Shown: positions 1-8,301, numbered from the stretch's first letter. The stretch is DNA of 64,000 nt from Pseudomonas sp. MMS21 TM103 (GCF_022132145.1 NZ_JAJISP010000004.1:361990-425989), one strand, 5' to 3'. Translations and numbers: made by a program. The notes: generated from the sequence alone by a model not told the origin.

Positions 1-1242
1 GCCAGCCTTAACAACCGCCGCTTCACCGCCCTGCTCACGGTGTTCGCCATCGCCCTGTCCGTTTGCCTGTTATTGGCCGTCGAACGCGTGCGCAGTGAGG
101 CCCGCGCCAGTTTCGCCAATACCATCAGCGGCACCGACCTGATCGTCGGCGCGCGCTCCGGCGCGGTCAATCTGCTGCTGTATTCGGTGTTCCGCATCGG
201 CAACGCTACCAACAACATTCGCTGGGACAGCTTCGAGCACTTCGCCGCGCACCGCCAGGTCAAGTGGGCGATCCCCATTGCCCTCGGCGACTCGCACCGC
301 GGCTACCGGGTGATGGGCACCAGCCCAGCCTACTTCGAGCACTACCGCTATGCCCGCAGCCAGCCCCTGCAGCTGGCCGAGGGCCGCGCCTTTGCCGAGG
401 ACCCGTTCGAAGTGGTACTTGGCGCCGAGGTCGCACGGGCGCTGAGCTATCAGCTCGGCGAACCACTGGTGCTGGCCCATGGCGTAGCCACCATCAGCCT
501 GGTCAAGCACGACGACAAACCCTTCAAGGTGGTGGGCATCCTGGCGCGCACCGGCACACCGGTGGACCGCACCCTGCATATTTCCCTGGCGGGCATGGAG
601 GCGATGCACGTCGACTGGCAGAACGGCATGCCGGCCCGCGGCGCCGGTGTGGTCAGCGCCGAGCAAGCGCGTGCCATGCACCTGCAACCGACCGCCATCA
701 CTGCCGTGCTGTTGGGGCTGAAGAGCAAGATCGCCACCTTTAGCCTGCAACGCGAGATCAATGAATTTCGCGGCGAGCCGTTGCTGGCGATTCTTCCAGG
801 GGTGGCCCTGCAGGAGTTGTGGAGTCTGATGGGCACGGCGGAACAAGCGCTGTTCGTGGTCTCGCTGTTTGTGGTGGTGACCGGGCTGATCGGCATGCTC
901 ACAGCGATTCTCACCAGCCTCAATGAACGCCGACGGGAAATGGCGATCTTGCGCTCGGTCGGTGCGCGTCCCTGGCATATCGCCAGCCTGCTGATTCTGG
1001 AGGCCTTCGGCCTGGCGCTGGCCGGCGTGCTGCTGGGCCTATTGCTGCTGTACCTGGGTATCGCCGGGGCGCAGGGCCATGTGCAGGCCAGTTACGGTCT
1101 GTATCTGCCGCTTGACCTGCCGACGGCCTATGAGTGGACGCTGCTCGGCGCTATTCTCGGTGCAGCCCTGCTGATGGGCTGTATCCCCGCCTGGCGGGCT
1201 TATCGGCAGTCCCTGGCCGACGGCCTGTCGATTCGCCTTTAA
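1..1242 (+). CDS. ABC transporter permease, FtsX/MacB type (5' end outside window)
   Basis: Inner-membrane permease of an ABC transporter. The reading frame is open from the first base, so the start lies upstream; 413 residues are visible. A hydrophobic segment near the left end is followed by a long periplasmic MacB-PCD-like part, and a C-terminal FtsX domain of three transmembrane helices fills roughly the last 140 residues, with the cytoplasmic loop NERRREMAILRSVGARP between the first two helices, typical of the family. The next gene downstream encodes a DUF3299 protein. In P. aeruginosa the equivalent pair (PA4065-PA4066, from memory) belongs to a Zur-controlled cluster linked to zinc supply, so a metal-related role is inferred. 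The ATPase gene should lie just left of the window. Confidence 0.85.
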   Translation, partial: ASLNNRRFTALLTVFAIALSVCLLLAVERVRSEARASFANTISGTDLIVGARSGAVNLLLYSVFRIGNATNNIRWDSFEHFAAHRQVKWAIPIALGDSHRGYRVMGTSPAYFEHYRYARSQPLQLAEGRAFAEDPFEVVLGAEVARALSYQLGEPLVLAHGVATISLVKHDDKPFKVVGILARTGTPVDRTLHISLAGMEAMHVDWQNGMPARGAGVVSAEQARAMHLQPTAITAVLLGLKSKIATFSLQREINEFRGEPLLAILPGVALQELWSLMGTAEQALFVVSLFVVVTGLIGMLTAILTSLNERRREMAILRSVGARPWHIASLLILEAFGLALAGVLLGLLLLYLGIAGAQGHVQASYGLYLPLDLPTAYEWTLLGAILGAALLMGCIPAWRAYRQSLADGLSIRL

Positions 1243-1357
1243 CCCGACCGGGCTCATGAACGGCAGCTCGACATGTTCATGCGCACCAGTAAACTGCGCG
1301 TGCTCACTGCCGTGAGCCCGCGTTCGCGACGCTTGAATATTGATATGAGGCTCCGCC

Positions 1358-1879
1358 ATGCAACGTCCCCTGCTCGCCGCCCTGCTGTTCACCCTGGCCA
1401 TGCCCCTATCGGCCGCCGAGGTGCGTGAGCTGGCCTGGTCGGACATGGTGCCGGCCGATGCGCCGCCGCAGGTCGTCGAACCCGTGCCCATGCATGACCT
1501 CTCGCAACTGGCCGATGCCTTGTCCGAAGCTGGCCCGGCCACGCGGCAGCAATCGCCCGCCGCGCCCGTGGTCAAGCAACTGGATGGCCTGGCGGTGAAG
1601 CTGCCCGGCTATATAGTGCCGCTGGATGTCACCGAAGAAGGCCGCGTCACCGAGTTCCTGCTGGTGCCCTACTTCGGCGCCTGCATCCATGTACCGCCAC
1701 CGCCGTCCAACCAGATCGTGCATGTCACCACCGAGCTGGGCGTGCTGCTGGATGCGCTCTATCAGCCGTTCTGGATCGAAGGCGCGCTGCAGGTCGAACA
1801 GAGCAGCAGCGAATTGGCCGAGGCCGGTTATCAGATGCAGGCGGACAAAATCTACGCCTACGAACTGCCGGATAGTTAA
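1358..1879 (+). CDS. DUF3299 domain periplasmic protein
   Basis: Small exported protein of 173 residues. A signal peptide covers about residues 1-19 (hydrophobic core, then PLSAAE). The DUF3299 domain follows, with a conserved-looking segment LVPYFGACIHVPPPPSNQ in which a Cys and a His sit two residues apart, which could bind metal or haem. The start has GAGG seven bases upstream. It is 115 bp downstream of the ABC permease gene in the same direction and probably co-transcribed. Biochemical function is unknown; the link to zinc limitation is inferred from the corresponding P. aeruginosa cluster. Confidence 0.8.
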   Translation: MQRPLLAALLFTLAMPLSAAEVRELAWSDMVPADAPPQVVEPVPMHDLSQLADALSEAGPATRQQSPAAPVVKQLDGLAVKLPGYIVPLDVTEEGRVTEFLLVPYFGACIHVPPPPSNQIVHVTTELGVLLDALYQPFWIEGALQVEQSSSELAEAGYQMQADKIYAYELPDS

Positions 1880-2141
1880 CCGCGAGCACCAACCATACTT
1901 GTGCATTCGCTGCGACCTCTTTGCGCTTTTGCTTGCAGGCATAGGCTGGCTTAGCGGCGCAGGCCCGCTCCCTTGAAAGCACAGCAAGCGCCGCGCGCCG
2001 CGTAACCCGACACCGCGCAATACCATTCCGGCATCGCCGGCGGGTCAGGGCGCGACCGGCAGCGGCCGTGCCCTGGCAAAACCTGCCAGGCGCCTAACCC
2101 ACCCTACCCGGCCGTCGACCTGCACGATGCCAGGCGCCAAC

Positions 2142-3239
2142 CTAGCCGGCGCTGGCCAGGCGCTTTGCCCGCACGACACTCAGTTCAGTTTCCGCCCAGT
2201 TGCGCCAGGCGCGCACCTGGCTGGGCTCGGCACCGGCGCGTTCGGCCTCGGCCAGGGCATCCAGCCCGGCCTGCCAACGCGCCTGTTCCAACTCCAACTG
2301 GGCCAGGTTCAACCAATGCTTGGCACTGCCCGAACGCCCCGCCAGTTCGCGGTAGATGCGCGCCGCCGCAGCGCGCTCGCGGGCCTGCCACCAGAGCAGG
2401 GCCAGGCGCTCTTCGCGGCCGGCCGTGCGCGGCAGCAAGCCCTGTTCGAGCATGCCGGTGAGCAGCAGGGCACCCTGCCAGGGCTGCTCGGCCGCGCCAG
2501 CCAGCAACACCAGGTTATCCAGCTCGGCCGCATTGAAGCGCAGGCCTTTGCTGTGTGCGGCGCGCAGGGTCGCCAGCGCCCTGTCGTGGCGGCCGCTCAG
2601 CTGCTGCAAAGCAGCCAGTTGCCGCCAGCCCTGCGCACGATCCGGCTGACGATCGAGCAGCTGGCGCTGCCAGCGCTCGGCGGCGGGATAACGCTTGAGG
2701 CCGGCATTGACCGCGACAAGGAACTGCAACCAGCTATCCGCCGCCCGCGGATTGCCCTGAACGTAACGCTCGGCCAAGGGCAGCGCCTGGGCGGGCTGAC
2801 CCAGGCCCTGGTAGGCCTGCACCAGCATCTGCAGAATATCTTCACTGGCCGCCGCCTGTTGCGGCGCCAGCAGGCTGACGACCTGGGCGTAGCGGCGTTC
2901 GAGCAGGTTGAGCCGGGCCAGGTTGAGCTGCTCGCTGGTCCGCGTCTCGGCGTCCAGCTTGCCACTGTCCAGCGCCTTGCCGAGCCACTCGATGGCCTTG
3001 GCATTCTGCCCTTCGGCCCAGGCCAGATAGCCGCGACTGCGCCACAGCAGGGCCTGCTCCAGGCTGTCCGACTTGGCCTTGGCCGCATCCAGCGCCCGCC
3101 TGGCCGCGGCGTAGTCGCCCTGTTGCTGAGCCGCTTGGGCTGCATTGAGGGCGCGGAATACGCTCGGCTCGACACTCTGCCCGGCCGCCTGTGCGGCCCC
3201 CGCCATGCACAGCATCCATAACCACAACCAACGCGGCAT
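2142..3239 (-). CDS. TPR-repeat periplasmic protein of a TonB2-type operon
   Basis: Protein of 365 residues with a signal peptide (MPRWLWLWMLCMAGAAQA) and an alpha-helical body of tetratricopeptide-like repeats rich in Ala, Leu, Gln and Arg, e.g. around AAQAAQQQGDYAAARRAL and SRGYLAWAEGQNAKAIEWL. The chosen ATG lies one base after the tonB stop codon and has GGGAGG upstream; a longer form with six more residues would start inside tonB without a ribosome site. It is the last gene of the six-gene TonB cluster. In Vibrio a TPR gene also ends the tonB2 locus, so a role in assembling or assisting the Ton complex is inferred. Confidence 0.8.
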   Translation of the reverse strand: MPRWLWLWMLCMAGAAQAAGQSVEPSVFRALNAAQAAQQQGDYAAARRALDAAKAKSDSLEQALLWRSRGYLAWAEGQNAKAIEWLGKALDSGKLDAETRTSEQLNLARLNLLERRYAQVVSLLAPQQAAASEDILQMLVQAYQGLGQPAQALPLAERYVQGNPRAADSWLQFLVAVNAGLKRYPAAERWQRQLLDRQPDRAQGWRQLAALQQLSGRHDRALATLRAAHSKGLRFNAAELDNLVLLAGAAEQPWQGALLLTGMLEQGLLPRTAGREERLALLWWQARERAAAARIYRELAGRSGSAKHWLNLAQLELEQARWQAGLDALAEAERAGAEPSQVRAWRNWAETELSVVRAKRLASAG

Positions 3240-3240
3240 C

Positions 3241-3930
3241 TCAGTGACCTCCCTCAAGGCGGAAGTACAGGGTTTTCACCGCTTCGCGGGTCACCGCCAG
3301 GCCGCCCTCGGTACGCGGGGCAAAGCGCCAACGCACGGCGGCGCGACGCGCTTCGCGCTCGAACACATGCTGCGGACTGGCCTCGAGCACCCGAAGATTC
3401 TCCACCGCACCGGCGCGGCTGATAGTGAACGCCAGCTTGACGTGCCCTTCGATGCCGCGCTGCAGGGCGTAGCGCGGGTAATCCGGACTGACATCGTTGA
3501 GCGGCATCACCTCGCTCTCCGGGCCGCCGGGCTGGCCAGCGGCGGCGGCAGCGCTGGCTGCTGGCGCGCTCGGTGCCGCAGCGGCGCTCAAACCACTAAG
3601 GCTCGGGGTCGGCGCACTGTTGACGGCAATCCCGCTATTCAGGCTTGGCACCGGCAGATCCAGGGCCGGCAGCTTGGCACTCGGGGAGGCGGCGACCGGG
3701 GTAAGCGCAGTCGGGACTTGCGGGGTTTGTGGCTCGGGGGGCTGCGGCGCCTGCTGGCGGCTGCGGGTTGCAGTGTTGTTCGACTCCCCAGTGAGACGCA
3801 CGAAGTTGGCCACTGTCAGCGGCTCGGCGGACGGCTGGCTGCGCGGCGGCGCGACCATGTACAGCATCAGGGCGAACAGCGCCAAGGCCATCAGACAGGC
3901 GCCGAAAAAGGCCAGCGGCACGCGCATCAT
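3241..3930 (-). CDS. tonB: TonB-family energy transducer
   Basis: TonB couples the proton-motive force to outer-membrane receptors. The 229-residue protein has one N-terminal membrane anchor (about residues 4-27), a Pro/Ala/Ser/Gln-rich spacer (about 30-145), and a C-terminal TonB domain containing DYPRYALQRGIEGHVKLAF and ending in YFRLEGGH. The start is the first of two adjacent ATGs and overlaps the exbD stop as ATGA, implying translational coupling. It is shorter than classical Pseudomonas TonB1 and resembles TonB2 proteins that work with a TtpC partner. The next gene (TPR protein) starts one base after its stop. Confidence 0.9.
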   Translation of the reverse strand: MMRVPLAFFGACLMALALFALMLYMVAPPRSQPSAEPLTVANFVRLTGESNNTATRSRQQAPQPPEPQTPQVPTALTPVAASPSAKLPALDLPVPSLNSGIAVNSAPTPSLSGLSAAAAPSAPAASAAAAAGQPGGPESEVMPLNDVSPDYPRYALQRGIEGHVKLAFTISRAGAVENLRVLEASPQHVFEREARRAAVRWRFAPRTEGGLAVTREAVKTLYFRLEGGH

Positions 3931-4337
3931 AGCGCTCCCGAGGTAGCGGCCAGGGCGACATCCTGCACCCCGGCCAGGCGCGCCTGATCCATCACCTGCA
4001 CCACCAGACCGGTGCGTGCATCCTGGTCGGCCTGCACCACCACCGCGCCGTCCGGCTGGTCGACGCGCAGGCGTTCGACATGGGCACGCACGCTGCGCAC
4101 GTCGATGACCTTCTTGTCCATCCACACCTGGCCGTCGGCGGTGACGGCGATGAGGATATTGCCCTTGTCCTGCGGGCTGGCAGTCTCCGCCTGGGGACGC
4201 TGCACTTCGACACCGGACTCCTTGATAAAGGAGCTGGTGACGATAAAGAAGATCAGCATGATGAAGACCACGTCGAGCATCGGTGTCAGGTCGATGCCCG
4301 GGTCTTCGTCTTGCTGGTGGTGTCGGCGCATTCTCAT
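3927..4337 (-). CDS. exbD: ExbD/TolR-family biopolymer transport protein
   Basis: Component of the Ton proton channel, 136 residues. It has a short charged cytoplasmic N-terminus, one transmembrane helix (about residues 17-38) starting IDLTPMLDVVFIMLIFF with the proton-relay aspartate at position 22, and a periplasmic domain to the end. The length is usual for ExbD. The stop overlaps the tonB start by four bases; exbB ends 11 bases upstream of its start. Confidence 0.92.
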   Translation of the reverse strand: MRMRRHHQQDEDPGIDLTPMLDVVFIMLIFFIVTSSFIKESGVEVQRPQAETASPQDKGNILIAVTADGQVWMDKKVIDVRSVRAHVERLRVDQPDGAVVVQADQDARTGLVVQVMDQARLAGVQDVALAATSGAL

Positions 4338-4348
4338 GGGGTGTTATC

Positions 4349-4897
4349 TCATTCGTGGCGCAGCTGGTCGGCCAGCCGCTCGAGAGCCCGGCGCGCATCA
4401 CGTTCGAGGCGCGCCAGGCTGAACAATCCGGTAATCGCCAGGACCATGCCGGCCAGGGTCGGTAGGGTCGCCTGCCAGACCCCGGCAGCCATGCCACGCG
4501 GGTTACCGGCACCGTTGATGGCGAGCACATCGAACACCGCGACCATGCCGCTGACCGTACCAAGCAAGCCGAGCAGCGGGTACAGGGCCACCAGGGTCTT
4601 GCTCAGGCGCAGCGGCCCGATCAGGTGCTGCCGCGCCTGAGCCAGCCAGGCGGCGCGCACTGCGCGGCGCCAGGTGCCGCTGTCGTCTTGCAGCAGTTGC
4701 TGCCAGGCCTTGCGCCGCTCGCGCCCCCACTGCGGGAAGACCCGCCGCACATACCAGAAGCGCTCGAATACCAGGGTCCAGAACAGCACGCAGAGCCCGG
4801 CCAGCGCCCACATCACCACGCCGCCAGCGCTCATGAAGTCGAGCAGCGCATAGCCGCTGTCGATCAACGCCAGCCACAAGTCGAGCCAATCAGTCAC
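4349..4897 (-). CDS. exbB: ExbB/TolQ/MotA-family proton channel protein
   Basis: Small ExbB of 182 residues with three transmembrane segments: GGVVMWALAGLCVLF near residue 25, LVALYPLLGLLGTVSGM near 102, and ATLPTLAGMVLAITGLF near 145. The middle and last helices carry the MotA_ExbB motif (LLGLLGTVSGM). I chose the GTG that overlaps the end of the preceding gene by eight bases (GTGACTGA), because a start further upstream gives an Arg/Cys-rich tail unlike the family. Together with ExbD and TonB it forms the inner-membrane motor. Confidence 0.88.
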   Translation of the reverse strand: MTDWLDLWLALIDSGYALLDFMSAGGVVMWALAGLCVLFWTLVFERFWYVRRVFPQWGRERRKAWQQLLQDDSGTWRRAVRAAWLAQARQHLIGPLRLSKTLVALYPLLGLLGTVSGMVAVFDVLAINGAGNPRGMAAGVWQATLPTLAGMVLAITGLFSLARLERDARRALERLADQLRHE

Positions 4898-6236
4898 GCC
4901 GCGGCGCCCCGGACAGGTGCAAGGCAATCAACCCGGCGCTCTGCTGCTCGAGCAACTGGATCAAGCTTTTGCTGCGACTGGCCAGCAGGCTGTGCAGGAA
5001 CAGCAACGGAATCGCCACCACCAGCCCCAGCACCGTGGTCACCAGGGCCTGGGAAATGCCCTCGGCCATCAGCCGCGAATCGCCGCCACCGCCCTGGGTG
5101 ATGGCCTGGAAGGTGACGATCATGCCGGTCACGGTGCCGAGCAGACCGAGCAACGGCGCCACCGCACAGAGCAGCTTGAGCAGGCTCTGGCCCTTTTCCA
5201 GCGGCGGGGTTTCCAGCAGGATCGCCTCGTCGAGCTTCAGCTCCAGGGTTTCCAGATCGGCCAGCTGCGGCTTGGGCCCGAGCACACCGATCACCCGGCC
5301 GAGCGGATTGTCGTCACGCGGCACGCTGAGAGCACGGACTTGCGCCCTCACCCCCGCGCCAACCCGGGCCAGATAAACCATGCGCCAGGTGGCCAGGAGC
5401 AGACCCACTATGCCCAATGCGACGATCAGCCAACCGACCAGGCCGCCCTGTTGCAGGCGATCCCACAGGGTCGGCTGGCGCTGCAGTTGCGCCAACAGCG
5501 TGCCACGACTGGGGTCGATGGGCAGGCTGGAGAGCATCTCGCTGCTGTGCAAATAATCCTCAACCCCACCCAACCCGGTCGGCTGGCGCGGTGGCGCCAG
5601 AAGCTCGCCGGCGTCGGCGTCGTAACGCAGGAAGGCCGTCTCACTGAAAGCCGAGAAGGTGCCGACCCGCAACACCGACTGCTCGCTGCGGGTGCCATCG
5701 GCGGCGACCACCGGCAATTGCAACTGCTCGACTCGGCCGCTGGCGGTCAGGTCTTCCAGCAGCAGCATCCAGTAGCCGTCGAGGGCTTCGGCGGACGGTA
5801 GGGTACGACTCTCGGCCAGCGCCTTGAGGCGCTGCAAACGCTCGGGATACTGCGCATTGAGCAGGCTGTCCTGCCATTGCCCGGCGACATCGCCGGCGCT
5901 CTGGCGGACCACGCCGAACAACTCGCCCAGATGACCGACGCGCTGGGCCAGCAGTGTTTCCTGCTCGGCCAGCTCGGCCTCCTGACGGTCGAATTCGGCT
6001 TTCAAGCGCTCGGCCTGAGCCTTTTGGCTGTGCAAGGCAGCCTGCGCGCTGGCGAGCAGCCGCGCACGCTCGCCACGCTGGGCGACAAACGCCTGCTCGC
6101 GACTCTGCATGGCCGCGACTTCGGCGGCGCGCTCGCTGCGGATGCGCTGTAGCAGTTGATCCGGACTGAGCGGCGCGGCGCCAGCAATCGTCGGCAACAG
6201 TGCCAGGGCCAGGATGGCCAACACTCGACGGCTCAT
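4890..6236 (-). CDS. TtpC-like large ExbB-family protein with periplasmic coiled coil
   Basis: Protein of 448 residues, much longer than ordinary ExbB. It begins with a signal peptide (MSRRVLAILALALLPTIAGA), has a charged Ala/Glu/Gln/Arg-rich coiled-coil region at about residues 30-110, a periplasmic middle part, a membrane helix near residue 265 (GWLIVALGIVGLLLATW), and a C-terminal MotA/TolQ/ExbB domain with two further helices (VAPLLGLLGTVTGMIVTF and LVTTVLGLVVAIPLLFLH). This is the architecture of Vibrio TtpC, a fourth protein required by TonB2 systems. Start and stop overlap both neighbours (ATGA with the DUF3450 gene; GTGACTGA with exbB). Confidence 0.85.
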   Translation of the reverse strand: MSRRVLAILALALLPTIAGAAPLSPDQLLQRIRSERAAEVAAMQSREQAFVAQRGERARLLASAQAALHSQKAQAERLKAEFDRQEAELAEQETLLAQRVGHLGELFGVVRQSAGDVAGQWQDSLLNAQYPERLQRLKALAESRTLPSAEALDGYWMLLLEDLTASGRVEQLQLPVVAADGTRSEQSVLRVGTFSAFSETAFLRYDADAGELLAPPRQPTGLGGVEDYLHSSEMLSSLPIDPSRGTLLAQLQRQPTLWDRLQQGGLVGWLIVALGIVGLLLATWRMVYLARVGAGVRAQVRALSVPRDDNPLGRVIGVLGPKPQLADLETLELKLDEAILLETPPLEKGQSLLKLLCAVAPLLGLLGTVTGMIVTFQAITQGGGGDSRLMAEGISQALVTTVLGLVVAIPLLFLHSLLASRSKSLIQLLEQQSAGLIALHLSGAPRRD

Positions 6237-7006
6237 GGCCTGGTCTCCTGAGCCAGGGTTCTCACGGGGAGATCGAGCAGAGCCGGCGCCTGTTCCTGGC
6301 GGGCGATGGCGATGGCCTGGTGCAACGGTCGCCGGGCACTGCTGTCGAGCGCGGCCCAACTGCGGCTTTGCGGGTTCCACCAGCCACTCTCATGGCCGTC
6401 GAGGGTCTGGAAGTACAGCATCGCCCGGCCGAGACGAAGAAACTCGACACTGCGCGACGCGCCGCCGTCGACCAGCAGTTCGCCCCGCCAGGCCTCCAGG
6501 GTCCGGCCGTAGTCGCTCTCGACCTGATAGGCCTCGAGGATGCGCCGGTACTTTTCCGCCAGGCTGACATCGGCACGCGGTAGCAGATCCTGCAGTTGCG
6601 CCAGGCGGTCACTGCGCTCATCCGGCAGGAACGGCAAGTCGGCGGCGATGAATTCGCCGAGCACCTCGACCATCCGGCGCATCTGTGGCGTCACCGCCTC
6701 CTGGGTACGTTCGATGCCGTCCAGTTGCTCCTGGTAACCCGCCAGCTCCTGGCGCTGGGCCACGACCAGCGCTTGCAACTGCTGGTTATAACCTTTCAGC
6801 GCCTCGGCCTGCTGCAAGGCATTGCGGTACTCACCGAGCATCTCGCGACTGTCATCGTCGAGCTGTTCGATACGCGCCTGGGACGCCTTGGCGTCTGCGG
6901 CCAGGCGCTGACTCTCGGCCAGCGCGGCGTCCAGCGGCCCGGCCAGCAATGGCGTACTGCTTAGCAATAGTGCTGCGGCCAGCAAACGCAGGGGGTACAG
7001 GTTCAT
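6233..7006 (-). CDS. DUF3450 family periplasmic coiled-coil protein
   Basis: First gene of the TonB2-type operon. The 257-residue product has a signal peptide (MNLYPLRLLAAALLLSSTPLLAG) and then long helices with heptad character (about residues 25-110), matching DUF3450. The chosen ATG puts the signal peptide at the very N-terminus. An ATG at 7051 has a better-spaced AAAGG but would add 15 residues before the signal peptide, so the start is not certain. A homologous gene precedes ttpC in Vibrio. Its role is not established; a scaffold for the Ton motor in the periplasm is a guess. The gene overlaps the ttpC-like gene by ATGA. A Fur box lies about 235 bp upstream. Confidence 0.8.
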   Translation of the reverse strand: MNLYPLRLLAAALLLSSTPLLAGPLDAALAESQRLAADAKASQARIEQLDDDSREMLGEYRNALQQAEALKGYNQQLQALVVAQRQELAGYQEQLDGIERTQEAVTPQMRRMVEVLGEFIAADLPFLPDERSDRLAQLQDLLPRADVSLAEKYRRILEAYQVESDYGRTLEAWRGELLVDGGASRSVEFLRLGRAMLYFQTLDGHESGWWNPQSRSWAALDSSARRPLHQAIAIARQEQAPALLDLPVRTLAQETRP

Positions 7007-7240
7007 GCGAAGGGAGTCCTCGAGCGACGGGCTTATACCAAAATGAAACATAATAACCTTTCTCAATTGCAGGTTACTGCGCGGCTGAGTGGCGTTCGAC
7101 AAACATCTCGCGGCGAACACCTGATCTGCACCGTGGCTCAGCCAGTCAGATGCAGGCTAGGTCCACTGCGGCATGCGGGGCTGCCGCTGTCAGGTGTCTT
7201 GATGCAGAAGACATTACCGATAGATTAGCCAAGCGCCAAC

Positions 7241-7259
7241 AATAAAGATAACCATTATC
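7241..7259. promoter_or_regulatory. Fur box
   Basis: AATAAAGATAACCATTATC matches the 19-bp consensus GATAATGATAATCATTATC at 16 positions and contains a near-palindromic GATAAC-C-ATTATC core. A weak leftward promoter (TTGGCG at 7234-7239, 17 bp, TAATGT at 7211-7216, minus strand) directly abuts it. It probably makes the TonB operon iron-responsive; effects on ompW about 340 bp away are possible. Confidence 0.72.
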
Positions 7260-7514
7260 AACTGCGTTAGCATCATCCAGCAACCTCCCATGCTCGACTT
7301 GCGCGCAATCTCTGCACCGAGTTCCCGGCAGCCTTCTTGTGAGACGGCGAGCGGCGAGTGTATGAGAACGATGATCACGACCCATCAGGCCAGCCTGTGC
7401 GGCAATACGCCACACGCGGCGCATACCGCGCACTCCAAGCACCAACGACGCTGCCTGCGAGCCATCTGCGGGAATCACTGCAGCACTATTGCCTGGGGTC
7501 ACCAGACCAATTCA

Positions 7515-7528
7515 TTGAGCTGGGTCAA
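7515..7528 (+). promoter_or_regulatory. ANR/FNR-type site of the ompW promoter
   Basis: TTGAGCTGGGTCAA keeps 8 of the 10 defined bases of TTGAT-N4-ATCAA. Its centre (7521.5) lies about 41 bp before the expected transcription start (about 7562) given by a -10-like TAACAT at 7550-7555, the geometry of a class II activator site. P. aeruginosa oprG is known to be ANR-dependent, which supports the call. Confidence 0.62.
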
Positions 7529-7597
7529 AACTCGCTTTGCTTAGGCTCCTAACATTGCCCTCAGCCCAACCAACTGATGACTCGACCGGAGTTCACC

Positions 7598-8284
7598 ATG
7601 CGCAAGTCCCTGCTCGCCCTCTCCATCCTGGCCACCGCATTGGCCGCCCCCCTCGCCCAGGCTTACCAGGCAGGCGACATTATCGTGCGCGCAGGTGCCG
7701 CTACCGTCGATCCGCATGAAAGCAGCAGTGATATCTGGGTCGGCGCGCTGAACACCGACGTGGCCGGCACCAAAGCCACGCTGAACAGCGATACCCAGCT
7801 GGGCTTGACTGGCACTTACATGATCACCAACCACGTCGGCCTTGACCTGCTCGCGGCCACCCCGTTTAACCATGACGTCGGTGTGAAAGGCATGCCCGGA
7901 GCATTTGCAGGCCTGAATGGCAAGCTGGGTGAACTCAAGCACCTGCCGCCAACCCTAAGCGTCGTCTACTACCCGCTCGACAGTGCATCAACCTTCCAGC
8001 CTTATGCTGGTCTGGGTATCAACTACACCTGGTTCTTCGATACAGAGCTGAGCAGCGAAGCCGAAGGCAAGGGCTTCAGCGGTCTGGACATGAAAGACTC
8101 CTGGGGACTCGCCGCCCAACTGGGCATGGACTACATGCTGACCGACAACCTCTTGGTCAACGCTCACGTGCGCTACATCGACATCGACACCACGGGCACC
8201 ACTTCCTTCGGTGGCGAGAAGGTCAAGGTCGATGTGGATGTGGATCCATTCGTTTACATGGTCGGCCTCGGCTACAAGTTCTAA
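7598..8284 (+). CDS. ompW: OmpW/OprG-family outer-membrane protein
   Basis: Eight-stranded beta-barrel of the outer membrane, 228 residues. A signal peptide (MRKSLLALSILATALAAPLAQA) is followed by the OmpW opening YQAGDIIVRAGAATVDP and the usual closing strand YMVGLGYKF with a terminal Phe for BAM recognition. The internal ATG was chosen because GGAG lies seven bases upstream and the signal peptide then starts at residue 1. OprG/OmpW proteins form channels for small hydrophobic or amino-acid solutes and respond to oxygen and iron. The predicted ANR site upstream fits that. A strong terminator follows 18 bp after the stop. Confidence 0.93.
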   Translation: MRKSLLALSILATALAAPLAQAYQAGDIIVRAGAATVDPHESSSDIWVGALNTDVAGTKATLNSDTQLGLTGTYMITNHVGLDLLAATPFNHDVGVKGMPGAFAGLNGKLGELKHLPPTLSVVYYPLDSASTFQPYAGLGINYTWFFDTELSSEAEGKGFSGLDMKDSWGLAAQLGMDYMLTDNLLVNAHVRYIDIDTTGTTSFGGEKVKVDVDVDPFVYMVGLGYKF

Positions 8285-8301
8285 GGCCAACCGACACCCA
8301 C

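Larger units (their letters stand above)
7007..7597. other. divergent intergenic region, TonB operon / ompW
   Basis: 590-bp gap between the leftward TonB operon and the rightward ompW gene. It holds a Fur-like box (7241-7259) and an ANR/FNR-like site with a -10 (7515-7555), listed separately. I see no convincing coding sequence; short open frames here lack ribosome sites and family character. A transcript running left from the Fur box would have a leader of about 200 nt. Confidence 0.6.

Noticed and set aside
7261..7500. PrrF-like small RNA next to the Fur box
   Set aside because: I could not recognise the PrrF sequence or a terminator in this stretch.
7290..7544. 84-codon frame between the Fur box and ompW
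   Set aside because: No ribosome site, Cys/His/Ser-rich random-looking composition, and it overlaps the predicted ANR site.
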